From assembly GCA_025451235.1 (NCBI GenBank), contig JANWKT010000013.1, positions 1 through 64,000 on the forward strand: DNA of 64,000 nucleotides. Direction: 5' to 3'. Below, piece by piece: positions 1 through 7,219 of the stretch. Position 1 is the first letter of the stretch. Every line of letters starts with the position of its first letter. The DNA comes from Flavobacteriales bacterium (GTDB lineage Bacteria; Bacteroidota; Bacteroidia; CAIKAF01). A program made the position numbers and the translations under genes. The notes beneath the pieces are model-generated. The model was not told where the DNA came from. It did not search any database and saw only the letters and a program-made list of their open reading frames with translations.

Positions 1-66
1 GTGAGTGATCACAGTATGCTTCCTCTCGGTAAGGACAAAGATAAAAAAAAAGATAAAAACCTGTAA
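1..66 (+). CDS. 3' end of an unidentified protein (partial)
   Basis: The window opens inside an open frame that ends at a TAA at 64-66. The 21 visible residues end in a lysine- and aspartate-rich tail (KDKDKKKDKNL), which would be a flexible charged C-terminus. Too little is visible to name the protein. It is followed by a spacer carrying the structured repeat that recurs through the first 5 kb. Confidence 0.45.
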   Translation: MSDHSMLPLGKDKDKKKDKNL

Positions 67-144
67 ATTAGTTTGGTTTTGAAGATAGTACCTAATTTGC
101 CAAATTGCCTTTCATTACAGATTATTTGAAGTTTATTGCTTCTC

Positions 145-256
145 ACCCGCTTGGCCGTATGTAAATAATTTACGGCCTGCTAGTCACTCAAGTTAAAAGT
201 AAAGTTGTATATTTATAAAACGGCACTTGGCAAATAGTGCTTCGTTAGCAACAAGT
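145..256 (+). repeat. Structured intergenic repeat, copy A
   Basis: This is one of five related spacer copies in the first 5 kb. It starts with CGCTTGGCCGTA and has a 7-bp stem GGCCGTA/TACGGCC around an 11-nt loop. An AT-rich segment with ATATTTATAAAACGG follows, then GCACT paired with AGTGC, then the terminal CTTCGTTA. Compared with copy D the first stem changes to GGGCGTA/TACGCCC, a compensatory substitution, which argues that the fold rather than the sequence is kept. The rest of the 67-258 spacer shows no gene. Confidence 0.6.
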
Positions 257-258
257 GG

Positions 259-753
259 ATGAAAACCTGCACCAAAATATTTTACATATTCATTATTTGT
301 TTAGCACTACTCAGTTGCAATACCAAGGGACAAAATTCTTCAGATAAGAAATCGGAGACCAGAAACCCAAGGCAATTTAAATTAACGGAATCGGCTGATT
401 CAATACAATCCAATGATTTCTATTTAAGCTCAGCAGTTACCTATCACTTTAGTGGAATAGGAGATGAAAATTCAATGGATGAAACTCCTTATCTGAATGA
501 CGAAGCAATGCCTGTATTAGATTCAATCACCAGTTTCTTAAAGCGTAATCCTAAAATTACTATAACCATCATTTATGCAGATGAAAGCACTGCCAATTTT
601 GATTCTTGTGTACCATGTTCATTTGAACTAACGGTCAAGGAATACTTAGTTATAAAAGGCATTAAAGAAGAGAGAATGTTTATCCGTGATAATGATAACG
701 TTATAGATCCTGCACTGGGGCGATACAAGGGATTCCAAATGATCATTAATTGA
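259..753 (+). CDS. OmpA-like lipoprotein, short
   Basis: A 164-aa protein with an N-terminal hydrophobic signal ending in a lipobox (ALLSC at about residues 16-20), so it is probably a lipid-anchored envelope protein. Residues ~80-164 look like a diverged OmpA C-terminal fold: a long helix (VLDSITSFLKRNPKITITII), then ELTVKEYLVIKGIKEERM, the usual order of OmpA-like peptidoglycan-binding domains. The two conserved peptidoglycan-binding residues (Asp and Arg of the NX2LSX2RAX2V motif) are not clearly present, so binding is uncertain. It stands alone between repeat copies A and B. The family fold is an inference from the pattern. Confidence 0.65.
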   Translation: MKTCTKIFYIFIICLALLSCNTKGQNSSDKKSETRNPRQFKLTESADSIQSNDFYLSSAVTYHFSGIGDENSMDETPYLNDEAMPVLDSITSFLKRNPKITITIIYADESTANFDSCVPCSFELTVKEYLVIKGIKEERMFIRDNDNVIDPALGRYKGFQMIIN

Positions 754-769
754 TAGTGATTATGCTTGC

Positions 770-862
770 TTGCTCTTTGGATTGAATTAAAGTTCATACA
801 TTTATAACTGGCACCAGCGTAACGGACCAAGGTGGTCTAGCGTTTGTAATAGTGCTTCGTTA
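770..862 (+). repeat. Structured intergenic repeat, copy B
   Basis: This copy carries GAATTAAAGTTC, CATTTATAACTGGCAC, an internal imperfect hairpin AGCGTAACGGACC/GGTCTAGCGTT, then GTGCTTCGTTAGG. The outer arms TAAC...GCAC can pair with GTGC...GTTA, and the right end GTTAGGT matches the GTTRRRY core of integron attC sites. It lies between the convergent genes at 259-753 and 909-1550. Confidence 0.6.
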
Positions 863-908
863 GGTTTAATTTAGGGGCAATTGTGTATTTCATCTTGGGA
901 ATTTTGAT

Positions 909-1550
909 TTATCGTGGTTGCCTATTTAAAAATTTAAACGTGGAAAGAATCGCATAAAATTGCTCTTTAGTATTTTGAACTTTTTGATCAGCAGAAATAT
1001 CTTCGCTTGCTTTCCAATCAATATAAAAATATCCTCCATCATTTTTAGGAATATACACCGATACTTTTTCAATATTTCGGTCATGTTTATCAATAAAAGA
1101 AAACTCTTGAGCACTTTTGCCTGCTACACTAATCATCTTTTCTTGAAAGTTGTTTTCATCTCTGAAGGGATAATTTTTAACGGCTTCCAGGAATGTTTGG
1201 CTTATACCTGATTGAGAATCACGATAAGCTCCAGCCACAGAAAAAGTCCAATCTCCGTATGAAGGCCTGCGAAATGCAACAATTACATCTCCACTATTAG
1301 GATAGTCACTATTTTCATCAGGTCTAAATTCGGAAGGATATTTTATTTCAAAGCCTTGTTCGCTGTTTGTATAGGTGTTCCAATTAGTAGTTTCATCCTG
1401 GATATTTTGCGGTAGTTTAGCCTGGGCATATTGCATTCGTTTAGCCCCTTGTTTTGGGGCGTTGGATTGTCTATCTACCAAAAAAACTATTCCAGTCAAC
1501 ATGGCAATACAAATAACAAATATTACTTGAAAAGGTCTTTTATTTTTCAT
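909..1550 (-). CDS. Membrane-anchored PsbP-like protein
   Basis: A 213-aa protein with one N-terminal membrane segment (about residues 7-25) and a periplasmic or extracellular remainder. Residues ~55-75 (NWNTYTNSEQGFEIKYPSEF) are the signature opening of PsbP-like single-domain proteins common in environmental bacteria and candidate phyla, whose biochemical role is not established. The rest alternates strands and ends in a helix (QKVQNTKEQFYAILSTFKF) as in that family. It is on the opposite strand to its neighbours, and related repeats in opposite orientations sit on both sides (copies B and C), so it may be a separately acquired single-gene unit. Confidence 0.65.
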   Translation of the reverse strand: MKNKRPFQVIFVICIAMLTGIVFLVDRQSNAPKQGAKRMQYAQAKLPQNIQDETTNWNTYTNSEQGFEIKYPSEFRPDENSDYPNSGDVIVAFRRPSYGDWTFSVAGAYRDSQSGISQTFLEAVKNYPFRDENNFQEKMISVAGKSAQEFSFIDKHDRNIEKVSVYIPKNDGGYFYIDWKASEDISADQKVQNTKEQFYAILSTFKFLNRQPR

Positions 1551-1621
1551 ATCAATTCTAAATTACCATATTATTCTCATTAAAACAAGCTGGGTAAAAA
1601 TTAAAACGAGACAGCAACTGT

Positions 1622-1685
1622 GAAACTAAACCTAACTCCAATGGCCCACGCTAGACCACCCTTGTCCGTTATGCTATGCCTTGCA
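1622..1685 (-). repeat. Structured intergenic repeat, copy C (inverted)
   Basis: Read on the minus strand this contains AGCATAACGGAC, AAGGGTGGTCTAGCGTGGG and GGAGTTAGGTTTAG, matching the core and right end of copy B. It is therefore an inverted copy lying just upstream of the minus-strand gene at 909-1550. Spacer 1551-2016 holds this copy, copy D and about 100 bases of non-coding sequence before the next gene. Confidence 0.55.
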
Positions 1686-1717
1686 TTCTGCTTTATTTAA
1701 AGTTTTTAGAATATAAA

Positions 1718-1852
1718 CCGCTTGGGCGTATTTTGAAATTTACGCCCCCGCTATCATTGTAGTTTGAATTAAAGTTCCGATATTTATAAACCGGTAACAG
1801 CGTAGCGGACCTAGGTGGCCTAGCGTGGTAAATAATTCTTCGTTATAGCCAA
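1718..1852 (+). repeat. Structured intergenic repeat, copy D
   Basis: The fullest copy. CGCTTGGGCGTA begins a stem GGGCGTA/TACGCCC; then comes GAATTAAAGTTCCGATATTTATAAACCGG, then the hairpin core with CTAGG/CCTAG arms, then AAATAATTCTTCGTTAT. It aligns with copy A at its left and right ends and with copy B in its core, which shows that A and B are variants of one element. Confidence 0.6.
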
Positions 1853-2016
1853 CTGCGGTGTACGTGGGACAGCGGACAAATCCACCTCCGTTGAGCACCA
1901 TATCGGACACGACAGACAGGAGAGCACGAGCAAATTTAGAGCAGTAATCTCACCGTTAACAATTGGATAACAAGTTCAAATACAAAATCACCTTACCTTA
2001 CAATAAAATCATCGCG

Positions 2017-3867
2017 ATGAAAGCCTCTCTTATATTTATTCCTCTTTTACTGTTAGGCTCAGCTGCTTTTTCCCAATCAAACTATTCTCAGGAAACACTC
2101 GAAAAAATAAAGGAAATTGAAAACAATATTACTGGAAATATTATATTCAATGACCGGCCAAGTACCATTGCTGAACGAATGGCAAAATACAATGTAAAAG
2201 GCATGAGTATAGCGGTCATTCATGATTACAAGATTGTATGGGCAAAGGGATATGGTTGGGCAGATGAAGCAGAGAAAAAACCTGTAACAACTGAAACTTT
2301 ATTTCAAACAGGCTCCATAAGTAAATCATTAAACTCAATTGGCATTTTAAAATTAGCTCAGGATAAAAAAGTTGACCTTAATACAGATATAAATACCTAT
2401 TTGACTTCTTGGAAATTCCCTTACGATTCGATTTCAAAAGGTAAAAAAATAACCCTAGCACAAATACTTAGCCATAACGCAGGTTTATCAACGTTTGGTT
2501 TCCCGGGTTACAACATCAATGGCGCAATTCCTTCATTAGTGCAAATATTGGATGGAAAAGCACCGGCCATTACAGCTATAAGGCTTCAGGGTGTAGGTAT
2601 TGTATTCATACCTGCTGTGCGGAGTGTGTTTGAACCTGGTTTGAAATGTGAATATTCAGGAGGAGGTATTACAATTTCGCAATTATTGCTTACAGATGTT
2701 ACTAAGCAAGCCTACGATGTTTGGATGTATGAGAATGTTTTAAAACCAATTGGCATGGTAAATAGTTTTTATACGCAACCGCCCCCAAAAACTAAGCAAC
2801 ATTTATGCGCAACCGGTTATTATCGAGACGGCTCGCCTGTTTTAAATAAATTCCAGTATGTGCCTGCAGGAGCTGGAGGTTTATGGATGACACCAAGCGA
2901 TCTTTGCAATTATATTATTGATATGCAAATGGCTTATCAGGACAAAAAACCATCTAAAATATTGAACTCTGAAATGGTAAAACTTCATTTAACACCTTAT
3001 AATAACGGCCCAACATCTATGGGTTCTTTCATTGAAGATCATAATGGGGCAAAATATTTTCAACATGCTGCAGGTGGTGGCGGTTCGTGTGGACAGTTTT
3101 ATGGCAGCTTAGATGGAGGAGATGGTGTCGTGGTTTTTTTGAATAGCCAGGATGGAACCCTTTTACAAGAAGTTATCAATAGTGTGGCCAAAGCGTACGA
3201 CTGGAAGAATTTTTATCGCGAACCGCAAAAGAGAAAAAGTGAAAAAACTATAGACGTTCCCGATAGCGTTTTAAAAACCTACGAAGGTATTTATTTATTT
3301 AATAACATAGATTGGGCAGGTATAGGAAAAAGAAATAATGAATATCATTTCTATTCTTTTAATACATATGCAAAAATGCACTATACCACACCCAGCCGTT
3401 TTTTTAATGAAGAATTCCCTTCGGTAAAAGAATTTTTAAAAGATGCCAAAGGAAACATTATCGGTTATACCCGAACTATAGATGGTAAGGAATTTTCAAA
3501 TGCCACAAAAATTATATGCCCTGATACACTCAGGTTGGAGAGTGGAGTGCTTGCTGATATTGGATGGTATTTGTTTGAAAGGGAAAAATACAAGGAGTCC
3601 CTTACTTATTTCAAACGAGGTGCGCAGTTATACCCTGAGGATCTCAATATATTAATCAGTTTGGCGCATTTGTATTTGTATAACAACGATTATAAAAACG
3701 CTATGGCTATTTACAAAGCGCATTTAAAAGATGTCTTTATTTCCGATTGCAGCTGGGAGAATATGATGCAGAATGATCTCATTTATTTGAAAGAGCATCA
3801 TTATAATGTAGAGATGTTTGATAAAGTTTTTGCAGAGTTAAAGATCGAAAAGCCAAATGGATATTAA
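2017..3867 (+). CDS. Secreted serine hydrolase, class C beta-lactamase-like, with C-terminal TPR
   Basis: A 616-aa protein. The ATG at 2017 is preferred because it starts directly with a cleavable signal peptide (residues 1-20, ending SAAFSQ); an upstream TTG would add 18 unlikely residues. Residues ~45-390 form a beta-lactamase/penicillin-binding transpeptidase-type domain. SISK (100-103) is the SxxK nucleophile motif, YSG at 213-215 replaces the usual YxN, and HAAGG near 350 sits where KTG or HxG is expected. Such proteins are usually D-peptidases, esterases or lipases of this fold rather than drug-resistance enzymes. The last ~100 residues hold one or two TPR-like helix pairs. It follows repeat copy D and stands alone. 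Confidence 0.85.
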   Translation: MKASLIFIPLLLLGSAAFSQSNYSQETLEKIKEIENNITGNIIFNDRPSTIAERMAKYNVKGMSIAVIHDYKIVWAKGYGWADEAEKKPVTTETLFQTGSISKSLNSIGILKLAQDKKVDLNTDINTYLTSWKFPYDSISKGKKITLAQILSHNAGLSTFGFPGYNINGAIPSLVQILDGKAPAITAIRLQGVGIVFIPAVRSVFEPGLKCEYSGGGITISQLLLTDVTKQAYDVWMYENVLKPIGMVNSFYTQPPPKTKQHLCATGYYRDGSPVLNKFQYVPAGAGGLWMTPSDLCNYIIDMQMAYQDKKPSKILNSEMVKLHLTPYNNGPTSMGSFIEDHNGAKYFQHAAGGGGSCGQFYGSLDGGDGVVVFLNSQDGTLLQEVINSVAKAYDWKNFYREPQKRKSEKTIDVPDSVLKTYEGIYLFNNIDWAGIGKRNNEYHFYSFNTYAKMHYTTPSRFFNEEFPSVKEFLKDAKGNIIGYTRTIDGKEFSNATKIICPDTLRLESGVLADIGWYLFEREKYKESLTYFKRGAQLYPEDLNILISLAHLYLYNNDYKNAMAIYKAHLKDVFISDCSWENMMQNDLIYLKEHHYNVEMFDKVFAELKIEKPNGY

Positions 3868-3893
3868 GTGCTAGTAACTGCAGTAGGCTACCC

Positions 3894-3920
3894 GAGCATC
3901 TTAAAATGCTCTTAATCTTT
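3894..3920 (+). terminator. Possible terminator after the beta-lactamase-like gene
   Basis: GAGCAT and ATGCTC form a 6-bp stem over a 6-nt loop, followed by TTAATCTTT. The T-run is interrupted, so this is a weak candidate. Confidence 0.35.
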
Positions 3921-3985
3921 ATGGATTTTCAATGGCTTTGTTATCTTTATTATTAAATAACCGTTTTTAACATAAGAGCTTATAA

Positions 3986-4552
3986 ATGAAAAGGCAATTC
4001 GCGTTATTTCTATTTTTTACAATGAGCATCAAATTACTTGTTGCCCAAACTTGCGGTTGCAGCATGATCCCTCTTGATGACGAGTTGAAAGGATATAATT
4101 TCATAATTATAGGCACTGTGATAGCTAAACAATCTTACTTTCCTTCGGATAGCTTGAAATTAGTGTTTCCTTGTCGTGATACAACCAAATGGGAGAAAAT
4201 TAAAACAAGTTTGCAAATCACAAAAAACACAGTTGTTGTGAAAAAGAAATTTAATAAAGTTTATATCAATCCCAATCCTGAAAAAAGAGATAGACTTCCA
4301 GACACCTTAGTTGTATATTCTGGCGGAGATTGTGAAAATACATTCGAAATCTCCCAAAAATATATCATATATGGTTATTTGACTAATATATCAAAATATT
4401 CATGCGATGATATTCGTTGGCCAGTGAATGAAACTATACCAATAACTAACAGATGTACTCGAACCAAGGAATACAGCAAAAAGGAAATGAGATTTCTTAA
4501 AAAGAAGAAAATGTATTTGGGTATAAATAGAACACTTAAGTATTTTAAATAA
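3986..4552 (+). CDS. Secreted netrin/TIMP-like (NTR) domain protein
   Basis: A 188-aa protein with a signal peptide (residues 1-20, LLVAQ). The mature start is TCGCS, followed by DELKGYNFIIIGTVI. Secreted bacterial proteins with an NTR/TIMP-like fold begin with the same Cys-x-Cys then 'a residue pair before xFxGxV' pattern. Later GGDCENTFEISQKYIIYGY and NRCTRTKEYSKKEMRFLK match the conserved second half of that family, where the cysteines close disulfides with the first pair. No enzymatic role is known to me. It stands alone, about 120 bp after the preceding gene. The fold assignment is from pattern only. Confidence 0.6.
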   Translation: MKRQFALFLFFTMSIKLLVAQTCGCSMIPLDDELKGYNFIIIGTVIAKQSYFPSDSLKLVFPCRDTTKWEKIKTSLQITKNTVVVKKKFNKVYINPNPEKRDRLPDTLVVYSGGDCENTFEISQKYIIYGYLTNISKYSCDDIRWPVNETIPITNRCTRTKEYSKKEMRFLKKKKMYLGINRTLKYFK

Positions 4553-4618
4553 CAATTAAATAAATGAGAATCACATTTCTAATAAGTTATTTCAGCATTT
4601 GGTTTTGCTTACCAGTGA

Positions 4619-4780
4619 TTGAAAATTTACAATCAACTTGGGCAACTTATTAGGTTAACTTCCAATATAACTGAAAGCAAAGTTGAAATCGTTAGAAATA
4701 ACCTTCCATCTGGACTATATTATTTTCAATTACTGACAGAGAATAGAATTATTGGAACTGGCGTACTGATCTTTGATTGA
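4619..4780 (+). pseudogene. Relic of a T9SS cargo protein: sorting domain only
   Basis: The frame opens at 4619 after a stop and reads KIYNQLGQLIRL ... NNLPSGLYYFQLLTENR ... GVLIFD, ending in TGA at 4778-4780. This is the last ~50 residues of a type A T9SS C-terminal sorting domain, with no cargo in front. Upstream in another frame, from an ATG at 4564, a short hydrophobic stretch (MRITFLISYFSIWF) could be the remains of a signal peptide. The simplest reading is an internal deletion that removed the cargo and joined the two ends out of frame. Confidence 0.7.
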
Positions 4781-4851
4781 TCTAGTACATTACCCAACTC
4801 CCATTGCAAATATGCCCAGTTTGTAGGACTTTCTTAAGTTTTTTGTAGCAG

Positions 4852-4936
4852 ACGCTTGGCCGTTTTATAAAAAGATACGACTCACTTTCATGGTGGTTTA
4901 AATTAAATTCCCGATATTTATATACCCAACAACGCA
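4852..4936 (+). repeat. Structured intergenic repeat, copy E (decayed)
   Basis: CGCTTGGCCGT near 4854 and TTTAAATTAAATTCCCGATATTTATA match the left half of copies A and D. The central hairpin core is missing. It lies between the relic T9SS tail and the propeller gene and ends just before the ATG at 4941. Confidence 0.45.
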
Positions 4937-4940
4937 AAAC

Positions 4941-6149
4941 ATGAAAAAACCAATTCTGCTTCCCCTAATAATGATCTTTGTACTTAGTACAAAAATGATA
5001 AATGCCCAATGGCAGCCCACGGGTCTTGCCGGTCAATCTATTTATGCGCTTGCTTCGGATGGGACCAATATTTTTGCAGGGGTTTTCAATAGTGGGGCAT
5101 ATTTATCCACCAACAATGGAAGTAACTGGAATCCGGTGAATACCGGTTTACCCACGTTTAATTTTAATCGTTATATCGCTTCATTTGCAATTAGTGGGAC
5201 CAATGTTTTTCTGGGAACTGCGGGTTCTTCCGGTTCAGGTGTGTATCTATCCACCAATAATGGAACGAATTGGACGGCAGTAAATACAGGTTTAACAAAC
5301 CTTAAGGTGATCGCACTTGCTATCAGCGGGACCAATGTTTTTGCCGGAACCAATGGAGGTGGTGTATTTTTATCTACCAATAATGGAACGAATTGGACAG
5401 CCGTGAACACGGGCTTAACCAATGCTACCGTAGGTTCGTTGGCCATTAGTGGAACCAATATTTTTGCAGGAACGACAGCAGGGGTATTTTTATCTACCAA
5501 CGATGGAACGAATTGGTCTGAAGTGAATACCGGCCTCACCACCTTAAACACCTATTCATTAGCCGTTAGTGGATCAAATATTTTTACAGGGACGAACGGC
5601 GGAGGTGTGTTTTTATCCACCAATAATGGAACGAATTGGACCTCGGTAAACACTGGTTTGACAAATCTTCAGGTGAATTCATTGGCCATCAGCGGAACGA
5701 ATATCTTTGCCGGGACCAATGGGGGAGGCGTATTTTTGTCTACCAACAATGGAACTAACTGGACTGCCGTGAACACAGGCTTGACCGGTCTTAATGTTAC
5801 GAAGTTGGCTATCAGTGGGACCTACATTTTTACAGGCATTGATCTGGGTGGAGCTTGGAAACAACCTTTAGCAAATTTTGTAGGCCAGGAGGACTACGAG
5901 GCCACTTATTTAACAGTAGCTCCCAATCCTTTTTCCTCCTCAACAACTTTGAGGACCGACAAAATTTTCGAAGATGCAACATTGACCGTTTACAATACAT
6001 TCGGTCAGCAAGTAAAACATATAAAAAATATTTCAGGACAGACTATCATTTTACAACGTGATCATTTACCAAGCGGACAATACTATCTCCAACTTATCCA
6101 GGATAACAAAATATTTTCGTTAGAAAAGCTGCTCATCACTGACAATTGA
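4941..6149 (+). CDS. Secreted beta-propeller repeat protein with T9SS sorting domain
   Basis: A 402-aa protein with signal peptide (residues 1-22, MINAQ). About seven ~40-residue repeats follow, each of the form LSTNNGTNWTAVNTGL ... SLAISGTNIFAGT, which is the Asp/Asn-box (BNR, sortilin-like) pattern of a beta-propeller blade. Residues ~315-402 are a T9SS type A sorting domain (APNPFSSSTTL, LTVYNTFGQQV, LPSGQYYLQL), so the protein should be exported by T9SS and attached to or released from the surface. The role is probably binding or adhesion rather than catalysis. The repeats are nearly identical in DNA, suggesting recent expansion. Confidence 0.85.
   Translation: MKKPILLPLIMIFVLSTKMINAQWQPTGLAGQSIYALASDGTNIFAGVFNSGAYLSTNNGSNWNPVNTGLPTFNFNRYIASFAISGTNVFLGTAGSSGSGVYLSTNNGTNWTAVNTGLTNLKVIALAISGTNVFAGTNGGGVFLSTNNGTNWTAVNTGLTNATVGSLAISGTNIFAGTTAGVFLSTNDGTNWSEVNTGLTTLNTYSLAVSGSNIFTGTNGGGVFLSTNNGTNWTSVNTGLTNLQVNSLAISGTNIFAGTNGGGVFLSTNNGTNWTAVNTGLTGLNVTKLAISGTYIFTGIDLGGAWKQPLANFVGQEDYEATYLTVAPNPFSSSTTLRTDKIFEDATLTVYNTFGQQVKHIKNISGQTIILQRDHLPSGQYYLQLIQDNKIFSLEKLLITDN
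5095..5835 (+). repeat. In-frame tandem repeat array (~120 bp units)
   Basis: Six to seven direct repeats of about 120-123 bp encode the propeller blades. Segments such as the one encoding STNNGTNWTAVNTGLTN recur with few changes at about 5250, 5373, 5620 and 5743. Conservation at the DNA level implies recent duplication or gene conversion. Unit count could differ between strains. Confidence 0.8.
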
Positions 6150-6176
6150 TCATGTTGGGATACAAAATTTAAGAAC

Positions 6177-6590
6177 ATGAAAGAGCTGATCTTATTACGT
6201 GGCTTGCCAGGTTCAGGCAAATCAACCCTGGCAAGAGTTCTGGCAGGAGAAGATCATCCTGTACTCAGTGTGGACGATTATTTTACCGACCCAAATGGAA
6301 ATTACCATTTTGAGTCGGACAAAAACCACCTGGCCTATCAACAATGTGAGCAAAAATGTGCCGATGAAATGAGAAAAGGAACAACCAAAATTTTTGTACC
6401 TAATACCTTTACCATCGCTTGGGAGATCGAACCTTACCTGAAAATGGCAGCGGAATACGATTACCGGGTACACGTGGTAACCGTAGAGAATTATCATGGG
6501 AACTTCAATATACATGATATAACACAGGAACAACTCCAAAAAATGGCCGAAAAATATAAAGTAAAGCTTTTTGCAGATTCCATATCATGA
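6177..6590 (+). CDS. P-loop kinase-like ATPase (N4BP2-like)
   Basis: A 137-aa cytoplasmic protein. Residues 9-17 (GLPGSGKST) are a Walker A motif of the nucleoside or polynucleotide kinase type. SVDDYF at ~31-36 matches the substrate-side Asp pair of the zeta-toxin/N4BP2L/polynucleotide kinase group, and VPNTFT at ~72 fits the same family. The product and substrate are unknown. It overlaps the next gene by 4 bp (ATGA), so the two are translationally coupled and probably act together. Confidence 0.75.
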   Translation: MKELILLRGLPGSGKSTLARVLAGEDHPVLSVDDYFTDPNGNYHFESDKNHLAYQQCEQKCADEMRKGTTKIFVPNTFTIAWEIEPYLKMAAEYDYRVHVVTVENYHGNFNIHDITQEQLQKMAEKYKVKLFADSIS

Positions 6591-7216
6591 CCGATATTCA
6601 TTATCTCAACCACCTAAGAATTCCTACCGTTGAGGATCCTTTAAGGATCCTGGTGAGTGCTTGTTTAACCGGCATCATGTGTGGAGTTGATGGAGACAAT
6701 TACGGAGAATATCCTTCGGTACTCAAACTCATGAAATATAAAAATGTTCAGCTCATTCCGTTTTGTCCGGAAGACCATTCCTTTGGAACACCTAGAGAAA
6801 TGTGTGATATACATGGTGGAACAGGCGTGGATGTGTTGAGCGGGAAGGCAAAAGTTTTAACCGAATCCGGAGTCGATTGGACAGCAGGCATGATCAATGC
6901 TTCTGAAAAAATGTTGGAAATAGCTATTCAAAAGAAAATTGAATTAGCAGTGATGATGGATATCAGTGCAGCTTGTGGAAGCCAGGTGATCTATGACGGG
7001 AACCGGCTGGTAGAAGATAAAAAATACCAGATCGGGATGGGTGTATGTGCAGCACAATTATTCCGGGCAGGATTTAAAGTGATCAGTCAAAGGGATTTTG
7101 CTGCGTTAGAGATCCTCTATTCAAAAATCGATCCGGAACATGTTGTTAATCCTCAGGCCAATGACCATGACCAGCATGAATGGTATCTTGAATATTTTAA
7201 GAAAAGTGGAGAATAG
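6587..7216 (+). CDS. DUF523 family protein
   Basis: A 209-aa protein. RILVSACLTGIMCGVDG near the N-terminus, PFCPEDHSFGTPREMCDIHGG, and AVMMDISAACGSQVIYDG match the conserved cysteine- and glycine-rich blocks of DUF523. The function of this family is not settled; the conserved cysteines suggest metal or cofactor binding. It is coupled to the preceding P-loop gene by a 4-bp overlap. Its stop lies only 4 bp from the stop of the convergent thioredoxin-like gene. Confidence 0.75.
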   Translation: MTDIHYLNHLRIPTVEDPLRILVSACLTGIMCGVDGDNYGEYPSVLKLMKYKNVQLIPFCPEDHSFGTPREMCDIHGGTGVDVLSGKAKVLTESGVDWTAGMINASEKMLEIAIQKKIELAVMMDISAACGSQVIYDGNRLVEDKKYQIGMGVCAAQLFRAGFKVISQRDFAALEILYSKIDPEHVVNPQANDHDQHEWYLEYFKKSGE

Positions 7217-7219
7217 GTT

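Noticed and set aside
1853..1962. tRNA or small RNA in the GC-richer spacer before the beta-lactamase-like gene
   Set aside because: I could not form a cloverleaf or find a T-loop motif; no convincing stem with terminator.
1963..2016. TTG-initiated N-terminal extension of the beta-lactamase-like protein
   Set aside because: The ATG at 2017 starts a perfect signal peptide; the extension would bury it.
2017..3867. Antibiotic-resistance beta-lactamase
   Set aside because: YxN is YSG and the length and TPR tail differ from class C resistance enzymes; a peptidase or esterase role is more likely.
5171..5551. 126-aa minus-strand ORF with internal repeats
   Set aside because: Its repeats simply mirror the propeller blades on the other strand.
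5095..5835. CRISPR-like direct repeats
   Set aside because: The units are in frame, ~120 bp with no unique spacers, and encode propeller blades.
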